Shown piece by piece: positions 32,925 to 44,561 of a DNA stretch of 64,000 nt. The position numbers were made by a program, and so were the translations under genes. This DNA is from Siderastrea radians (Eukaryota; Cnidaria; Anthozoa; Scleractinia; Rhizangiidae): the NCBI GenBank assembly GCA_964017195.1, contig OZ024895.1, forward strand, positions 21,833,233 to 21,897,232. Direction: 5' to 3'. Under the pieces are notes generated by a model. It worked only from the letters and a program-made list of their open reading frames with translations, did no database searches and was not told where the DNA came from. The first letter of the stretch is position 1; the number at the start of each line of letters is the position of its first letter.

Positions 32925-35750
32925 AAGGGGGCCGTCTAGTCAGATTTTTTGTCAATTTTCGGTCATCTAACCATTTTTTTGGTTTTCACCTAAAACTGTA
33001 GTTTAACTTATCTACTTTAAGGTTTCAAAGTCTTTTTCACATAAATTGACCTGCGAAAGCTGATAAAAGCGATTTGCGTGACGTAGTCTGCCAATGTTGA
33101 TCGGTTGCCATGGAAACGGAATGATAAACAACGCTCTTTCTTTGAGATTTCTTGATTAACTGCTTTCCAAATTCCGTTTCCAGTGATCCTTATCCGATTC
33201 CAACATTTCTATTTCGTTTCTAAGGCCAGGCTCCTCAGTCAAATTAGACGCGGCTTAGATTAATCGCATTCAGAACTACTGCAACGTGTTTCAGTTTGTT
33301 TACAAGCAAGGAATCATGCCAAAAGGGAAAAGATCTGGTGTAAAACAACGAGTTTTAAAGAAAAGTGGTAGTGTTAAAAAAAGAAAAGCTTTTAAAGGGA
33401 TCCCGAAACAGAAAAAGAAAGCCGAAAATGCAGCGAAGAGACGTAGAGTGGAGATCACGTTTGTCGGTGAGGACGACGTGGTCAGCGAACAAATTCCGGA
33501 GCCACTTGCCTCTGTCTCTTCGAGAAAGCTACAGGAAAGTGATGATGAAAGCGGATCTGATGAGATTATTTCTGCTGAAATGCCAGTTGCAGAGGGGTAT
33601 CGGTTTGTACACATGGAAAGCCTTCGAGAGTTTCTAGAGAGAGTTCATTCAGTTAGCCAAGATTGTCCATCAGGTAAAATAGTGTACTATAAACTTTTCT
33701 TCATACCATCTTAGTTCAAATCTCCAAAGTTGTGACTTTTTTTAGGACATGCGAAACTTTAAAAAAAAAATTCTTATTATACTTTGTTTCTTTTAGCCTC
33801 TATTAGACTAGTGGAGAGTGGATGTGACAGATATGGTCTCAGTAGCAGCTTGTATGCTGTTTGTGGCAACTGTGGTATGAAAGAGTTCCTTGCCACTGGG
33901 TACCACAATACCAACGATACCCTTCCAAGATCAAATCAGGGAAAAGATATAAACAGGCGGATTGTTTATGCTTCCTATGAAATGGGAGTGGGAAAGGAAG
34001 GCATTGCTAAACTTTGTGAGGTTCTCAATATGCCCTTTTCCATGGCAAAACTGACATGGTATAATCTTTACGGATTCACACGACTACAGCTCTCTATTGG
34101 TGATTTTTGGACGGCTTCCTTACGAACAGTTCCACCTCGTCCTGGAGAAAATCCAACATTCAATAAATCAGTGATCTCCAATGAAAGATTCGTTTCATTC
34201 GTTGGAGCATTTCTTGAAGAAGAAGAAGAAGAAGAAGAAGAAGAAGGGGCATTTGTGGCCATAATGTATCCACCCATATCTTTTCCTTTCGCTGCATTAA
34301 CACGACTTCACTACTGCGCATGTGCTTCACAGACGTCCTCGTAGATGTCCTGCTGTCCTGAGCTGACCGGTTGCGGTAAAGAACAGACGAGATTACGAGC
34401 TCTTATGTTCAAAGAACTATGTTGACACTGTCACTGCAAATTCCGTGGCGATTTCTGTGATGGAGAAGGCTTATGAAGAGAAACGCCAATGCAATCCATC
34501 TGATGAGAACAGAGAAGATGGTACGCTTTCATATGCTAAGGGTGACCTTGATTTTTTGATGTTAAATTCGGGATCGACCCCTGTAGCGTCACAAAAGACG
34601 TCTACTGATAATCGTAGCTGCAAGATTAAAGATCAAAGGAACATCGAGAAGAATTCCCCCGAGCTGCCGCGTCACTTGAAAACAACAGATACATGGATGA
34701 CACACTAGAGTCGGCTGAGTCTAAAGAAGAAGCTGCATGTCTTTGCAAAGACCTCTCGGAAGTTATGAAACGAGGAGGTTTTCACCTGACTAAATGGGCC
34801 TCAAACTCAAACTGCCCCCGTGCAGCCCCAAGGGCACGCCTCGACATTTATTAATTCTTATTTCAAAAGCTGTAGTTTTTCTTTCGCATAGTTTCGTATA
34901 GTTAAACGAACTCTCGTTACGTCCGTCGATGATTTTATCCGGAATTAGGGGTAAGTTTTTTCAGCCTTGCTTTGTTTCATTTGCTGTACCTTCAGGAACT
35001 AATACTAGAATCACTCATCACTGTTTTGCAGTGATTTGACGAACACTCGAACTGTAAGCCGTCAACTGCTGGACGCAAATCGAACTTGTACAAATCCCCG
35101 ACAAATAAACACCATGGCTTCATCCGTTGGAGGGTTTCATAAAGAAGAAGAAGGGGCATTTGTGGCCATGATGTACGCACCCGTATCGTTTCCTTTTGCT
35201 ACATTAACACGATATCACTACTACACATGTGCTTTACAGACGTCCTCGTAGATGTCCTGTTGTCCTGAGCTGACCTAGCGTCTTACAAGTTGCTGAGTTC
35301 AGCGGTTTCATTGGTAGTGCTTTACACAATGGGAGAAGAATAAACATGGTCGATTGGTGAAGAGGCTTGGACCAACCAAAGACGCTCTTCAAGAGAAGAA
35401 AGTCCCAAAACGAGTATACCTAAGGGAACAGCTTTCTAGGAAAGCCTAATAACGTAATATAATATTCAATCACATTACTTAAAACAACAAAGAAAGGTGT
35501 CTTGGAAGTAGACGATACAAATAGAGCATTCCACGGCAGGTACGTTTTTTATTCGCATAACCTGTGAGTGTCCCACTTGACTTAATAGAATCACACCACT
35601 CCAGCTCTAAATTGGTGATTTTTGGACGGCTCCCGTACGAACAGATATCAGTGAATCCCAGTGGAAGGTTCATTTAATCTGTTGGAGTGTTTCTTGAAGA
35701 AGAGGGGCATTTGTGGGCATAATATAATAATATAATAATATAAGAATAAT
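32925..35750 (+). repeat. Tandem unit 2 (2,826 bp) with Mutator-like fragment
   Basis: Same layout as unit 1. The 24-bp length difference is fully explained by the shorter (GAA)10 run at 34216-34246. Otherwise only isolated base differences are seen. Confidence 0.92.
33316..34344 (+). CDS. Chimeric Mutator-like N-terminus + poly-Glu, unit 2 (exons 33316-33673, 33797-34344)
   Basis: Same gene model as unit 1, with identical splice sites and no visible coding difference outside the shorter Glu run (10 GAA repeats). An intact frame in a second copy argues that the duplication is recent, or that the frame is maintained. The transposase catalytic region is absent. Confidence 0.7.
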
Positions 35751-37230
35751 AAGGGGGCCGTCTAGTCAGATTTTTTGTCAATTTTCGGTCATCTAACCAT
35801 TTTTTTGGTTTTCAGCTAAAACTGTAGTTTAACTTATCTACTTTAAGGTTTCAAAGTCTTTTTCACATAAATTGACCTGCGAAAGCTGATAAAAGCGATT
35901 TGCGTGACGTAGTCTGCCAATGTTGATCGGTTGCCATGGAAACGGAATGATAAACAACGCTCTTTCTTTGAGATTTCTTGATTAACTGCTTTCCAAATTC
36001 CGTTTCCAGTGATCCTTATCCGATTCCAACATTTCTATTTCGTTTCTAAGGCCAGGCTCCTCAGTCAAATTAGACGCGGCTTAGATTAATCGCATTCAGA
36101 ACTACTGCAACGTGTTTCAGTTTGTTTACAAGCAAGGAATCATGCCAAAAGGGAAAAGATCTGGTGTAAAACAACGAGTTTTAAAGAAAAGTGGTAGTGT
36201 TAAAAAAAGAAAAGCTTTTAAAGGGATCCCGAAACAGAAAAAGAAAGCCGAAAATGCAGCGAAGAGACGTAGAGTGGAGATCACGTTTGTCGGTGAGGAC
36301 GACGTGGTCAGCGAACAAATTCCGGAGCCACTTGCCTCTGTCTCTTCGAGAAAGCTACAGGAAAGTGATGATGAAAGCGGATCTGATGAGATTATTTCTG
36401 CTGAAATGCCAGTTGCAGAGGGGTATCGGTTTGTACACATGGAAAGCCTTCGAGAGTTTCTAGAGAGAGTTCATTCAGTTAGCCAAGATTGTCCATCAGG
36501 TAAAATAGTGTACTATAAACTTTTCTTCATACCATCTTAGTTCAAATCTCCAAAGTTGTGACTTTTTTTAGGACATGCGAAACTTTAAAAAAAAAATTCT
36601 TATTATACTTTGTTTCTTTTAGCCTCTATTAGACTAGTGGAGAGTGGATGTGACAGATATGGTCTCAGTAGCAGCTTGTATGCTGTTTGTGGCAACTGTG
36701 GTATGAAAGAGTTCCTTGCCACTGGGTACCACAATACCAACGATACCCTTCCAAGATCAAATCAGGGAAAAGATATAAACAGGCGGATTGTTTATGCTTC
36801 CTATGAAATGGGAGTGGGAAAGGAAGGCATTGCTAAACTTTGTGAGGTTCTCAATATGCCCTTTTCCATGGCAAAACGGACATGGTATAATCTTTACGGA
36901 TTCACACGACTACAGCTCTCTATTGGTGATTTTTGGACGGCTTCCTTACGAACAGTTCCACCTCGTCCTGGAGAAAATCCAACATTCAATAAATCAGTGA
37001 TCTCCAATGAAAGATTCGTTTCATTCGTTGGAGCATTTCTTGAAGAAGAAGAAGAAGAAGAAGAAGAAGAAGAAGAAGAAGAAGAAGAAGAAGAAGAAGA
37101 AGAAGAAGGGGCATTTGTGGCCATAATGTATCCACCCATATCTTTTCCTTTCGCTGCATTAACACGACTTCACTACTGCGCATGTGCTTCACAGACGTCC
37201 TCGTAGATGTCCTGCTGTCCTGAGCTGACC
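35751..37230 (+). repeat. Tandem unit 3 (partial, ~1.48 kb)
   Basis: Repeats units 1-2 through CTGAGCTGACC, then continues into satellite sequence (CAGCGTCTTAC..) like that at 27050, instead of jumping to GGTTGCGG as in units 1-2. The (GAA)22 run is at 37042-37108. Confidence 0.9.
36142..37206 (+). CDS. Chimeric Mutator-like N-terminus + poly-Glu, unit 3 (exons 36142-36499, 36623-37206)
   Basis: Same model as units 1 and 2. One substitution changes AKLTWYNL to AKRTWYNL at the fusion edge, and the Glu tract is the longest (22 GAA repeats). In the second exon, a Mutator-like CxxC and DINRRIVYA block precede the fusion to satellite-encoded residues. Confidence 0.7.
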
Positions 37231-39100
37231 CAGCGTCTTACAATGTTGCTACGTTCAGCGGCTTCAACGGTAGTGCTTGACGTAAAGGGAGAAGAACAAA
37301 CATGGTCGATTGATGAACAGGCTTGGACCAGGGGAAGAGGCTCTTGAGTAGAAAGTCCCATAAAGAGTAAACCTAAGGGTACAGCTTTCCAGGAAAGCCT
37401 AATAACATAATATAATGTTCCGTCACATTACTTAAAGCAACAAAGAAAGGCTTCTTGGAAGAAGACGATCCGTATAGAGCTTCATCCGTTGGAGGGTTTC
37501 ATAAAGAAGAAGAAGGGGCATTTGTGGCCATGATGCACGCACCCATATCGTTTCCTTTTGCTACATTAACACGATTTCACTACTACGCATGTGCTTTACA
37601 GACGTCCTCGTAGATGTCCTGTTGTCCTGAGCTGACCTAGCGTCTTACAAATTGCTGAGTTCAGCGGTTTCATTGGTAGTGCTTTACACAATGGGAGGAG
37701 AATAAACATGGTCGATTGGTGAAGAGGCTTGGACCAACCGAAGACGCTCTTCAAGAGAAGAAAGTCCCAAAACGAGTATACCTAAGGGAACAGCTTTCAG
37801 TAGGAAAGCCTAGTAACGTAATATAAAAGTCAATCACAATACTTAAAACAACAGAGAAAGGTGTCTTGGAAGTAGACGATACAGATAGAGCATTCCACGG
37901 CTGGTACGTTTTTTATTCGCATAACCTGTGAGTGTCCCACTTGACTTAATGCAATCACACCACTCCCGCTCTCTATTGGTGATTTTTGGACGGCTCCCGT
38001 ACGAACAGATATCAGTGAATCCCAATGACAGGTTCATTTGATCTGTTGGAGTGTTTCTTGGAGAAGAGGGGCATTTGTGGCCATAATGTACGCACCCATA
38101 ACGTTTCCTTTTGCTACACTAACACGATTTCATTATTACGCATGTGCTTGACAGACGTCCTCGCAGACGTCCATTCGTCCTGAGCTGACCTAGCGTCTTA
38201 CAAATGGCTGAGTTTAGTGGTTTTAACGGTAGTGCTTGACACAATGGGAGAAGAACATAAAGGGTCGATTGATGAATAGGCTTAATGGTTTGGACCAACC
38301 GAAGAGGCTCTTCAACAGTAGAAAGTCCCAAACAGCCTTCCAGGGAAGCCTAATAACATAATATAATATTCCATCACATTACTTAAAACAACCAAGAAAG
38401 GCGTCTTGGAAGAAGACGATACAGATAGAGCATTCCAAGGCTGGTACTTTTTTATTACGAGAAGATGATGTCTGTGTTTCACCTCGTCCTGGAGAAAATC
38501 CAACTTTCAATGAATCAGTGAACTCCAATGAATCGAAAGATGCGGAGAAAAAGAAGAAGAAGAAGAAGAAGAAGAAGAAGAAGCAGCAGCAGCAACAGAA
38601 GGAGAAGGAGAAGGAGGAGAAGGAGAAGGAGAAGGAGAAGGAGAAGGAGAAGGAGAAGGAGAAGGAGAAGAAGGGGCATTTGTGCCCATAATGTACGCAC
38701 CCGTAATATAACGTTTCCTTTTGCTACATTAACACGATTCACTACTATGCATGTGCTTGACAGACGCCCTTGTAGATGCGAAGTGGTGAGCCACTGTCCC
38801 ATTGTCACGTCTCACGTCCTGCATTTTTTCCAAAGGTCATCGTTTGGTGTAACCTCCTGATAAATGCATGTGACTCTAATCAAAACGTAGAGCTTTTCAA
38901 CGCTGTCGTGTGCTACCGAAACAAGATTGCTCTTCCTTTAGCTGGCATTCCTCATGAGTAAGAAACAGCCAAGATATCAGCTACGTTCAGAAGAGACAAC
39001 ATATGGAACTAGATGAGAAACCTTTTTAGCAAGGAAAGCTGCCGGGTAAGAAATCCTGCTTTCGTTTTGGCGAAAAAATCGTAGAAAGCAAGGTTAAAGG
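37231..39100 (+). repeat. Array of satellite-like monomers (right)
   Basis: The same monomer family as 26630-30074, with starts near 37453, 37864 and 38403. The right part (38400-39095) parallels 29460-30074 up to GCAAGGTTAA, where the left copy enters unit 1 and this copy continues into unique DNA. An expanded (GAA)/(GGAGAA) tract lies at 38556-38671. Confidence 0.8.
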
Positions 39101-39213
39101 TAGAAGTGACTCTTAGGCTACTGTGATCAAGAGTTCTTCTTTGGAGTGGAATAACAAGGGAAGTGAGGCTCTTCATTCAGAGAAACATCACCCAATGACC
39201 CTAAGTGAAAGCC

Positions 39214-39368
39214 TTATATAATATAATATAATATAATATAATATAATATAATATAATATAATATAATATAATATAATATAATATAATATAATATAATATA
39301 ATATAATATAATATAATATTATATTATAATATAATATAATATAATATAATATAATATAATATAATATA
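39214..39368. repeat. (ATAAT)n tract with a palindromic centre
   Basis: About 155 bp of TAATA-type pentamers that invert phase near 39318-39330 (ATATTATATTATAAT). The tract can fold into a long A/T hairpin. It lies just inside the right inverted arm. Confidence 0.95.
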
Positions 39369-39381
39369 ACATAGTATCAAC

Positions 39382-40313
39382 AACTGGACTAGGTATATTG
39401 GATTTTTAGCATTTTGATTGGCTGAACGGAGCGAGGTTATCAGCTCATATACCTGCTGCGACGAAATATGGTCAGTGAACACTCAACAACAAAGTGAGCT
39501 GAAAGTCGTGCGAGCAACTGGCGAGAAAAATGGAAGAGAAAAATTAGTTTAAGGTGAACTTAATTCAAGCAGAAATTCCAATAGCGTCACTGAGACACGA
39601 ATCAAAATTTGTCCGGGCTCCTTGATTTCGTAGGACGACAAGAACCTGTGTAGCAATGGAAATTTAGCATTTAGCATTGTGTTTACGATCAACTTGTTTC
39701 ATCATCACGACGATAATTAAAATTTTGCAAATGGTAGGTTTAAACAGGAAGGAAAACTATCCCTTATTCCTGGCGAGTCAGTACGAAAATTAAATAAATA
39801 AACTACCAAGAAAGGAGGAAGGGCAACTTTTCTTTCGGCTATAGATACCACGCAAAATTGACACTGGTTTACCTGTAGTCGTTGTAGCTCTGTATTCCAA
39901 AAGCTCCAAAATCGGATGCCCTGCAAAAGGAGTTGAATCGCTTTCCCAGTTGTTTGAGTGTTGTTTTTACCATTGAGTGTTGGGTGTTGCTTTGCGTTTA
40001 ACAAACTAAGATGGTGAATTCTAATGTTTCCCACCACAGTAATCTTGTTTCTGAGCTGCATGGAAATTAACGGTTCAAGTTCAAATTCTGAGTTCAGTTC
40101 GTCGATCAAACGACCACATGATGGCTCCGTTGTTCGAACGGATTACAAACTTGTTCCTCCTTTTTTTTTGTAAGATCGTACAGCTTCAATCTTTGAATGA
40201 TCATTACAATAACTGTTTGCGAAAATCAAACACGTATCACACTTCAGAGCCAATAATTAGCAGATTTTTTCCCCAAAACTTGTGCCACTTTGTTCACTTC
40301 GGAGAGGTTTTCA
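39382..40313 (-). repeat. Right arm of the large inverted repeat
   Basis: 932 bp complementary to 25181-26604 minus the SINE. It begins AACTGGACTAGGTA and ends GGAGAGGTTTTCA. On the minus strand a 130-codon frame (40109 to 39717) includes EFELEPLISMQLRNKIT; the equivalent in the left arm is broken. Splice-like TTTTGCAG|G and CTACAG|GTAAAC bracket a short exon-like piece. Function not recognised. Confidence 0.85.
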
Positions 40314-40570
40314 TTGATTCATTCAGCTTTGCAAAGAAACGATGCAACATTTCGGAAAGTTTTGGCGCCTTTTTTCATTGAGTCATGTTATTGATTCTTT
40401 GTCCCCTTTTATCTCTTTTCTCGTTTTTCTGCTTTCTTCTTTGATTTTATAAAGGTCAGTTGTTGAGAGGTTTGATGGATATCAAATGATTATAACCAAC
40501 TCACAGCCCTACGCACCTCGTTGGTAACCTATCATTCAATATCCAGCGTGCCCTCGTAGAATAATTGTTA

Positions 40571-40745
40571 AGTGTTTAATCACATTACTTAAACCACCAA
40601 AGAAAGGCGTGTTGGAAGAAGACGATACGCATGGAGCATTCCATGACTGGCACGTTTTCATTCGCATATCCTGTGAGTGTCCCACGTAATTTTACGTAAT
40701 CACACGGCTCCAGCTCTCTGTTGGTGATTTTTGGACTGCTTCCTT
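40571..40745 (+). repeat. Solitary satellite monomer fragment outside the right arm
   Basis: Begins TAATCACATTACTTAAACC and includes TTGGAAGAAGACGATACGCA and TTGGTGATTTTTGGACTG. It diverges from the array consensus after 40740. Confidence 0.75.
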
Positions 40746-41061
40746 CGAGGTGGTGAACCCCAAGCGAACTGAGCTGTTCTTGTGTCTCTCAGTTCCTAAC
40801 GGGGGAACGGTCAATTTGCGTTTGATTCTGAAGTTATAATTGTGCACAGTGACAGAGTACTCTGCAGTATCAATGGCAATGGCATCGTATATCCGTAATG
40901 CATACTCGCTCGTACTCATGCTTGATCGGGCGTGGCGTCCATGTTACCTCTCCCATTTGTTTGCAGTTGTTTGTTTTATTTCCTCCCGACTTGATTGCTT
41001 GTTTTTATATCTTTGTCCTCTTATTAGCGCATTTGTCCCAGAAAACTTTAATTCGTTGCAA

Positions 41062-41134
41062 AAGCAGGCCATCATCCCGGCATTTAGGCTCAAGCAGTCT
41101 CTCTTGAAAGCCTTCCAAGCAAAACAATCAAAAC
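41062..41134 (-). pseudogene. Broken copy of the TRAF exon-2 start
   Basis: Matches TRAF exon 2 (784 downward): acceptor-like ATTGCAG|G at 41134, then TGCTTGGAAG and GCCTAAATGCC as in the intact exon, ending near 41062. The RING codons are lost to substitutions and an early TGA. Because the match spans the intron acceptor, it came from DNA-level duplication, not a processed mRNA. Confidence 0.7.
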
Positions 41135-41199
41135 CTGCAATGGTGAGACGCAGTTAGCACGAGAAAAACTAACTTTTAAATACCGAAAAATGCTGGTCG

Positions 41200-41926
41200 T
41201 AAACCGATCCGCTATTAAGACTCTACCCTGCTTATAGGCCCATCTACCTGTGCCCCGAAAGTAAGTTCCTCTTTACTTTTCCTTGTTTCCTGAATATAAA
41301 CATTATCAAAGGACACTGTGCAACTTCAGATAGAAAGTTTCGAAAGTATAATGCACGTCAAGTGCAGAGTAATACGTTTTTAGTTTTATTACTCTCCCAC
41401 TAAATATTAACGTACTGACCAATATATTACTGCTAAATTTAAGTGTCAACACTTATTAGAAGGCCGCTTGCAGACATCAGAAGCCCGATTTGAGTATTTG
41501 CCACTATGAAGAAGCTCCATACAACGCACGGGCTCGGTTTGGGTATTGAAGATGCTCAAACGCAGCTCATGACGGCTTCGTCGCCAAAGCTTTACCTTAC
41601 CAGACAATATATACCGCCATTATAAAGATGCTCCATACAACACACGCGCTTAACACTACAACTATTTCCTGGCTCCAGGTAATAGGAGACGTCTGCACGC
41701 AGGCGCAATAGCGGCGAAGCCGCGAAGGGAATGAGGAGAAGCTCGTTTAGTGTTGGACACTAACTTTCCTGCTAATTTTTTCTTTGGGCAACCCGGTCTC
41801 TAGTTTTAGTTGCTCATGTGTTTGTTTTGATTGTGCGCCACCTATATAGTAAGCATCCCAGTTACATCCATTGCCCAATAACTCATACAATACTGTTCAA
41901 TTTCTATTTCGTTAACTCAGTCAGGT
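41200..41926. other. Repeat-derived intergenic DNA
   Basis: Includes CAGCTCATGACGGCTTCGTCGCC and AAATAGGAGACGTCTGC-type motifs that recur at 42575-42600 and 63935-63955, indicating a dispersed repeat. No coding sequence seen. Confidence 0.5.
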
Positions 41927-42355
41927 TTTAGGTTTTAAGATACATTTTATTTTGAAATGTAAAGGAGCGGGAACACCACAGCAGACTTTACATCGCATTT
42001 TTTTCCTCCTCCTTAAATTCAAGCCATGGGAAATCTTTGTCCCACGAGGTTTGGTATCTTGGTCGCTTGCTTTGGCTTTTTCCATGCTTTTCTGTTGACA
42101 CTTTCTCCAACCTTTTCTCTTTAGCTAGTGGTCCTGCTTCAGCATCTTCCTTATCATTTTCCTTTCGTGTTTTCCTTGAAATCTCGAATTGAAACAGACT
42201 CATTTTCAGAACGAACTCCACATTCGTTTGCAACGCAACGACGAAGCATATTTGGCAGCGCGTGGAAACTGGGCTTAGAAAGATCGATTAAAGGTTTCAT
42301 TTTATCTTGTTCAGAATGACCCTTTTTCAACCTTTTGCTTTGAAAATGCTCCACA
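41927..42355 (-). pseudogene. ZNF862/hAT-like N-terminal zinc-finger fragment (frameshifted)
   Basis: Minus-strand frames include MEHFQSKRLKKGHSEQDKM (from 42354) and, in another frame, a Lys-rich segment leading to SWDKDFPWLEFKEEEKNAM. After a further shift it reads MRCKVCCGVP. The order 'W..FPWL.. then M.CxxC' is typical of the TTF-like zinc finger in ZNF862-type, hAT-derived proteins. At least two frameshifts make it a pseudogene. The family call rests on this one motif. Confidence 0.4.
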
Positions 42356-43163
42356 AGATTGCATCCCTATTAACAAGTCAATCCTATCCCGACAAAGACT
42401 TTTCAATTAACTTTTATTAAGTTTAATTCTTGCCAGACAAGAACAAAAACTACTTGCCTGATCGGGCAAGTTATGCCTGAATTTTACTCGCCCAGCGCGT
42501 TATTTTTGTTTCCCTGGGCAAGTGGGCAAGTGGGCAAGTGTTAGTGTCGAACACTGGACTCGCTGTCGCGACTTACACCGCTCATGACGGCTGCGCCGCC
42601 AAAGCTTTATCTTACCAGACAATACTGCCACCCTCGCGGGCTAAGAAAGAGTGGCTTATTACAAAAATTTTATCTCGTGAGTGGCAAAGTTTAAAAGGCT
42701 ACTCAACCAAAAACGGCGTCGAGCTGCCAAACTCACTTGCAAAAAAATTCTTATTTAAAACGAGGTTGGTGGTGAATGTTGAACTGGTGACACAACATGC
42801 ATAAGAATCATTATTTCGGTATTGTTCTAATACCAATAAACATTGAAAACTGGCCGAAGATATACGATGATTTCCGAAATTTCCTGAGGATGTTCCCGTG
42901 ATTATTTGAAACCATTTGCAGAAAACTGAACATTTCCGATGATTGCTGACCTTTTTCCCAAAAATGTCCGAAAATGTTTGGAGGCGTTCTGAGCGTTAAT
43001 CGGGCATTTCGTAACGCGGCCTCTGGGAACGAGAATGAGGGTACTTATGCCTGTCGATATATCGAATGGTAAACTTCATTTTCCTTGTGCTTTTGGTTAT
43101 GCTTGTGTTATAACTGCAAGCCAGCCCTCATTGGGCAGTCAAATCCGAACTTCAAAGGCAATA

Positions 43164-43206
<43 letters not shown>
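43164..43206 (+). repeat. (AATC)n tail of a dispersed element
   Basis: Ten or so perfect AATC copies directly after GGCAATAA, as at the 3' tail of a SINE or LINE whose body would lie upstream (about 43080-43160). Confidence 0.9.
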
Positions 43207-43210
<4 letters not shown>

Positions 43211-44241
43211 TTGAAGTAAAATAAGTCACTCACGTGGGAAACTGAGACGAAACCCCGCATAAATGCATCCTAGCTTCCCACCTAAAAACACAACAAAAAT
43301 TCTAACATTAACCAGTGATGGCGATAAAGGCGAGAAGTAAATAACTAAATTTATGACATGGTTTTTGGTTTAAGTCTTTTTTAGCTTCATGTTAACTAGA
43401 CGAACGAGAAATATATTGGTACTTACTGAAAAGCTTAATGTTCTGTTTGCTGTTTATGTTACTAACTGAACAACAATTTTAATAGGTAGTGACATGACTA
43501 GCGATTTTTTTGTGTGAGCTACTTAGCTGCAAAAGTCCCGAACTAACTCAGGAGCTTCTCTAGAAAAAAAAAATTGGAATGCAGTAGATGACGCAAACAA
43601 CCTTTGTCCGTCTTTGAGGTGAACAAAGACAAAGTTTCTACCTCAAGAGACTGTAGCTGCAGTATCCCATAAATCTCTGGTTCATCGTCGTTTTCAAGCG
43701 ACTCAGTTTCGCAATCAAGTGATTCAGAAATGCTTTGTTGAACACTGCTACTCCTGTGATGAGATTTTAATCAGAGGTGCGTCCAGAGGGAGTGCAAGGT
43801 ATGATAGGCGTGTGTAAAGGTGGGGGGGTCGTACGTACGTTATTTCTCACAGTTCAGGGGGGGCAACAACTAAACTCAATACTTTAGGAGGGGGCATTAC
43901 CTAATTTTTTCGCTACTTGAAGCCTATTTTTCAGCCCCCCCCCCCGACAATTATTACGCATCATTCATTTATTGTGCTATATTCATTTCACATGCACTCG
44001 AGCACCAACAAAAGAGAGTTGGATATGATCCAATGAATATGATATGTGCATTTACCACACGTACTTTACAAATCATACTGTCTAAGATTTTGTGCATAGA
44101 TTTCTGTTCTGATATTGAAAAATTCGTTGCAAAAAGAGATTTTCTCATTTCAACATTGACAACCTCTTTGCTATTTTCATAGCACCTAAATCCAAGTGTA
44201 AGAACTAGTACTATCAAAATTTCAGTCTGTTGCCTGTGAAA
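43207..44241. other. No gene seen
   Basis: AT-rich sequence with a G-rich/C-rich pair of tracts (about 43822-43860 and 43935-43947) that could be ends of a short inverted element. Open frames show no recognisable motif. Confidence 0.4.
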
Positions 44242-44255
44242 AATATGAGTTATGT

Positions 44256-44561
44256 CATAAAAGATGTGTTTATTGTTCATCGTGATGTAAGACAGGTAAG
44301 ATGAACGTTTATTCGTTTGTCTCACGATGGAATCGCTGTAGTTGTTGATCGCGACGTTTCGACTGCAATACTGCTAGTAGTCGGAATAATAATGAGGATC
44401 GAAATGCACCAATAGCAGCGAACCATCATGCTACAAATAGCGACACGTAAGCAATCGACCTCATCGCCTGATGAAGACTAGCAGTATTGCAGTCGAAACG
44501 GCGCGATCAACAACTCAAAGCGATTCCATCCTGAGACAAACGAATAAACGTTCATCTTACC
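44256..44561. mobile_element. Foldback element with 14-bp flanking duplication and hammerhead-like motif
   Basis: Inverted arms of ~85 bp (44297-44382 and 44477-44561) begin GTAAGATGAACGTTTATTCG. AATATGAGTTATGT is repeated just outside (44242-44255 and 44562-44575). The right arm carries CTGATGA (44468-44474), a 4-bp stem GACT/AGTC and GAAA (44495-44498), an arrangement like a hammerhead ribozyme core but with one extra A before the stem. Penelope-like elements are known to carry hammerhead motifs. Confidence 0.6.

Noticed and set aside
38507..38860. Arg-, Leu- or Ser-rich frames across the GAA/GGAGAA tract
   Set aside because: Simple-sequence translation in several frames; the rest is satellite monomer.
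40692..40919. 75-codon minus frame (MSTSEYALRIYDAIAID..)
   Set aside because: Looks compositionally plausible but no family is recognised, and its downstream end runs into a satellite monomer.
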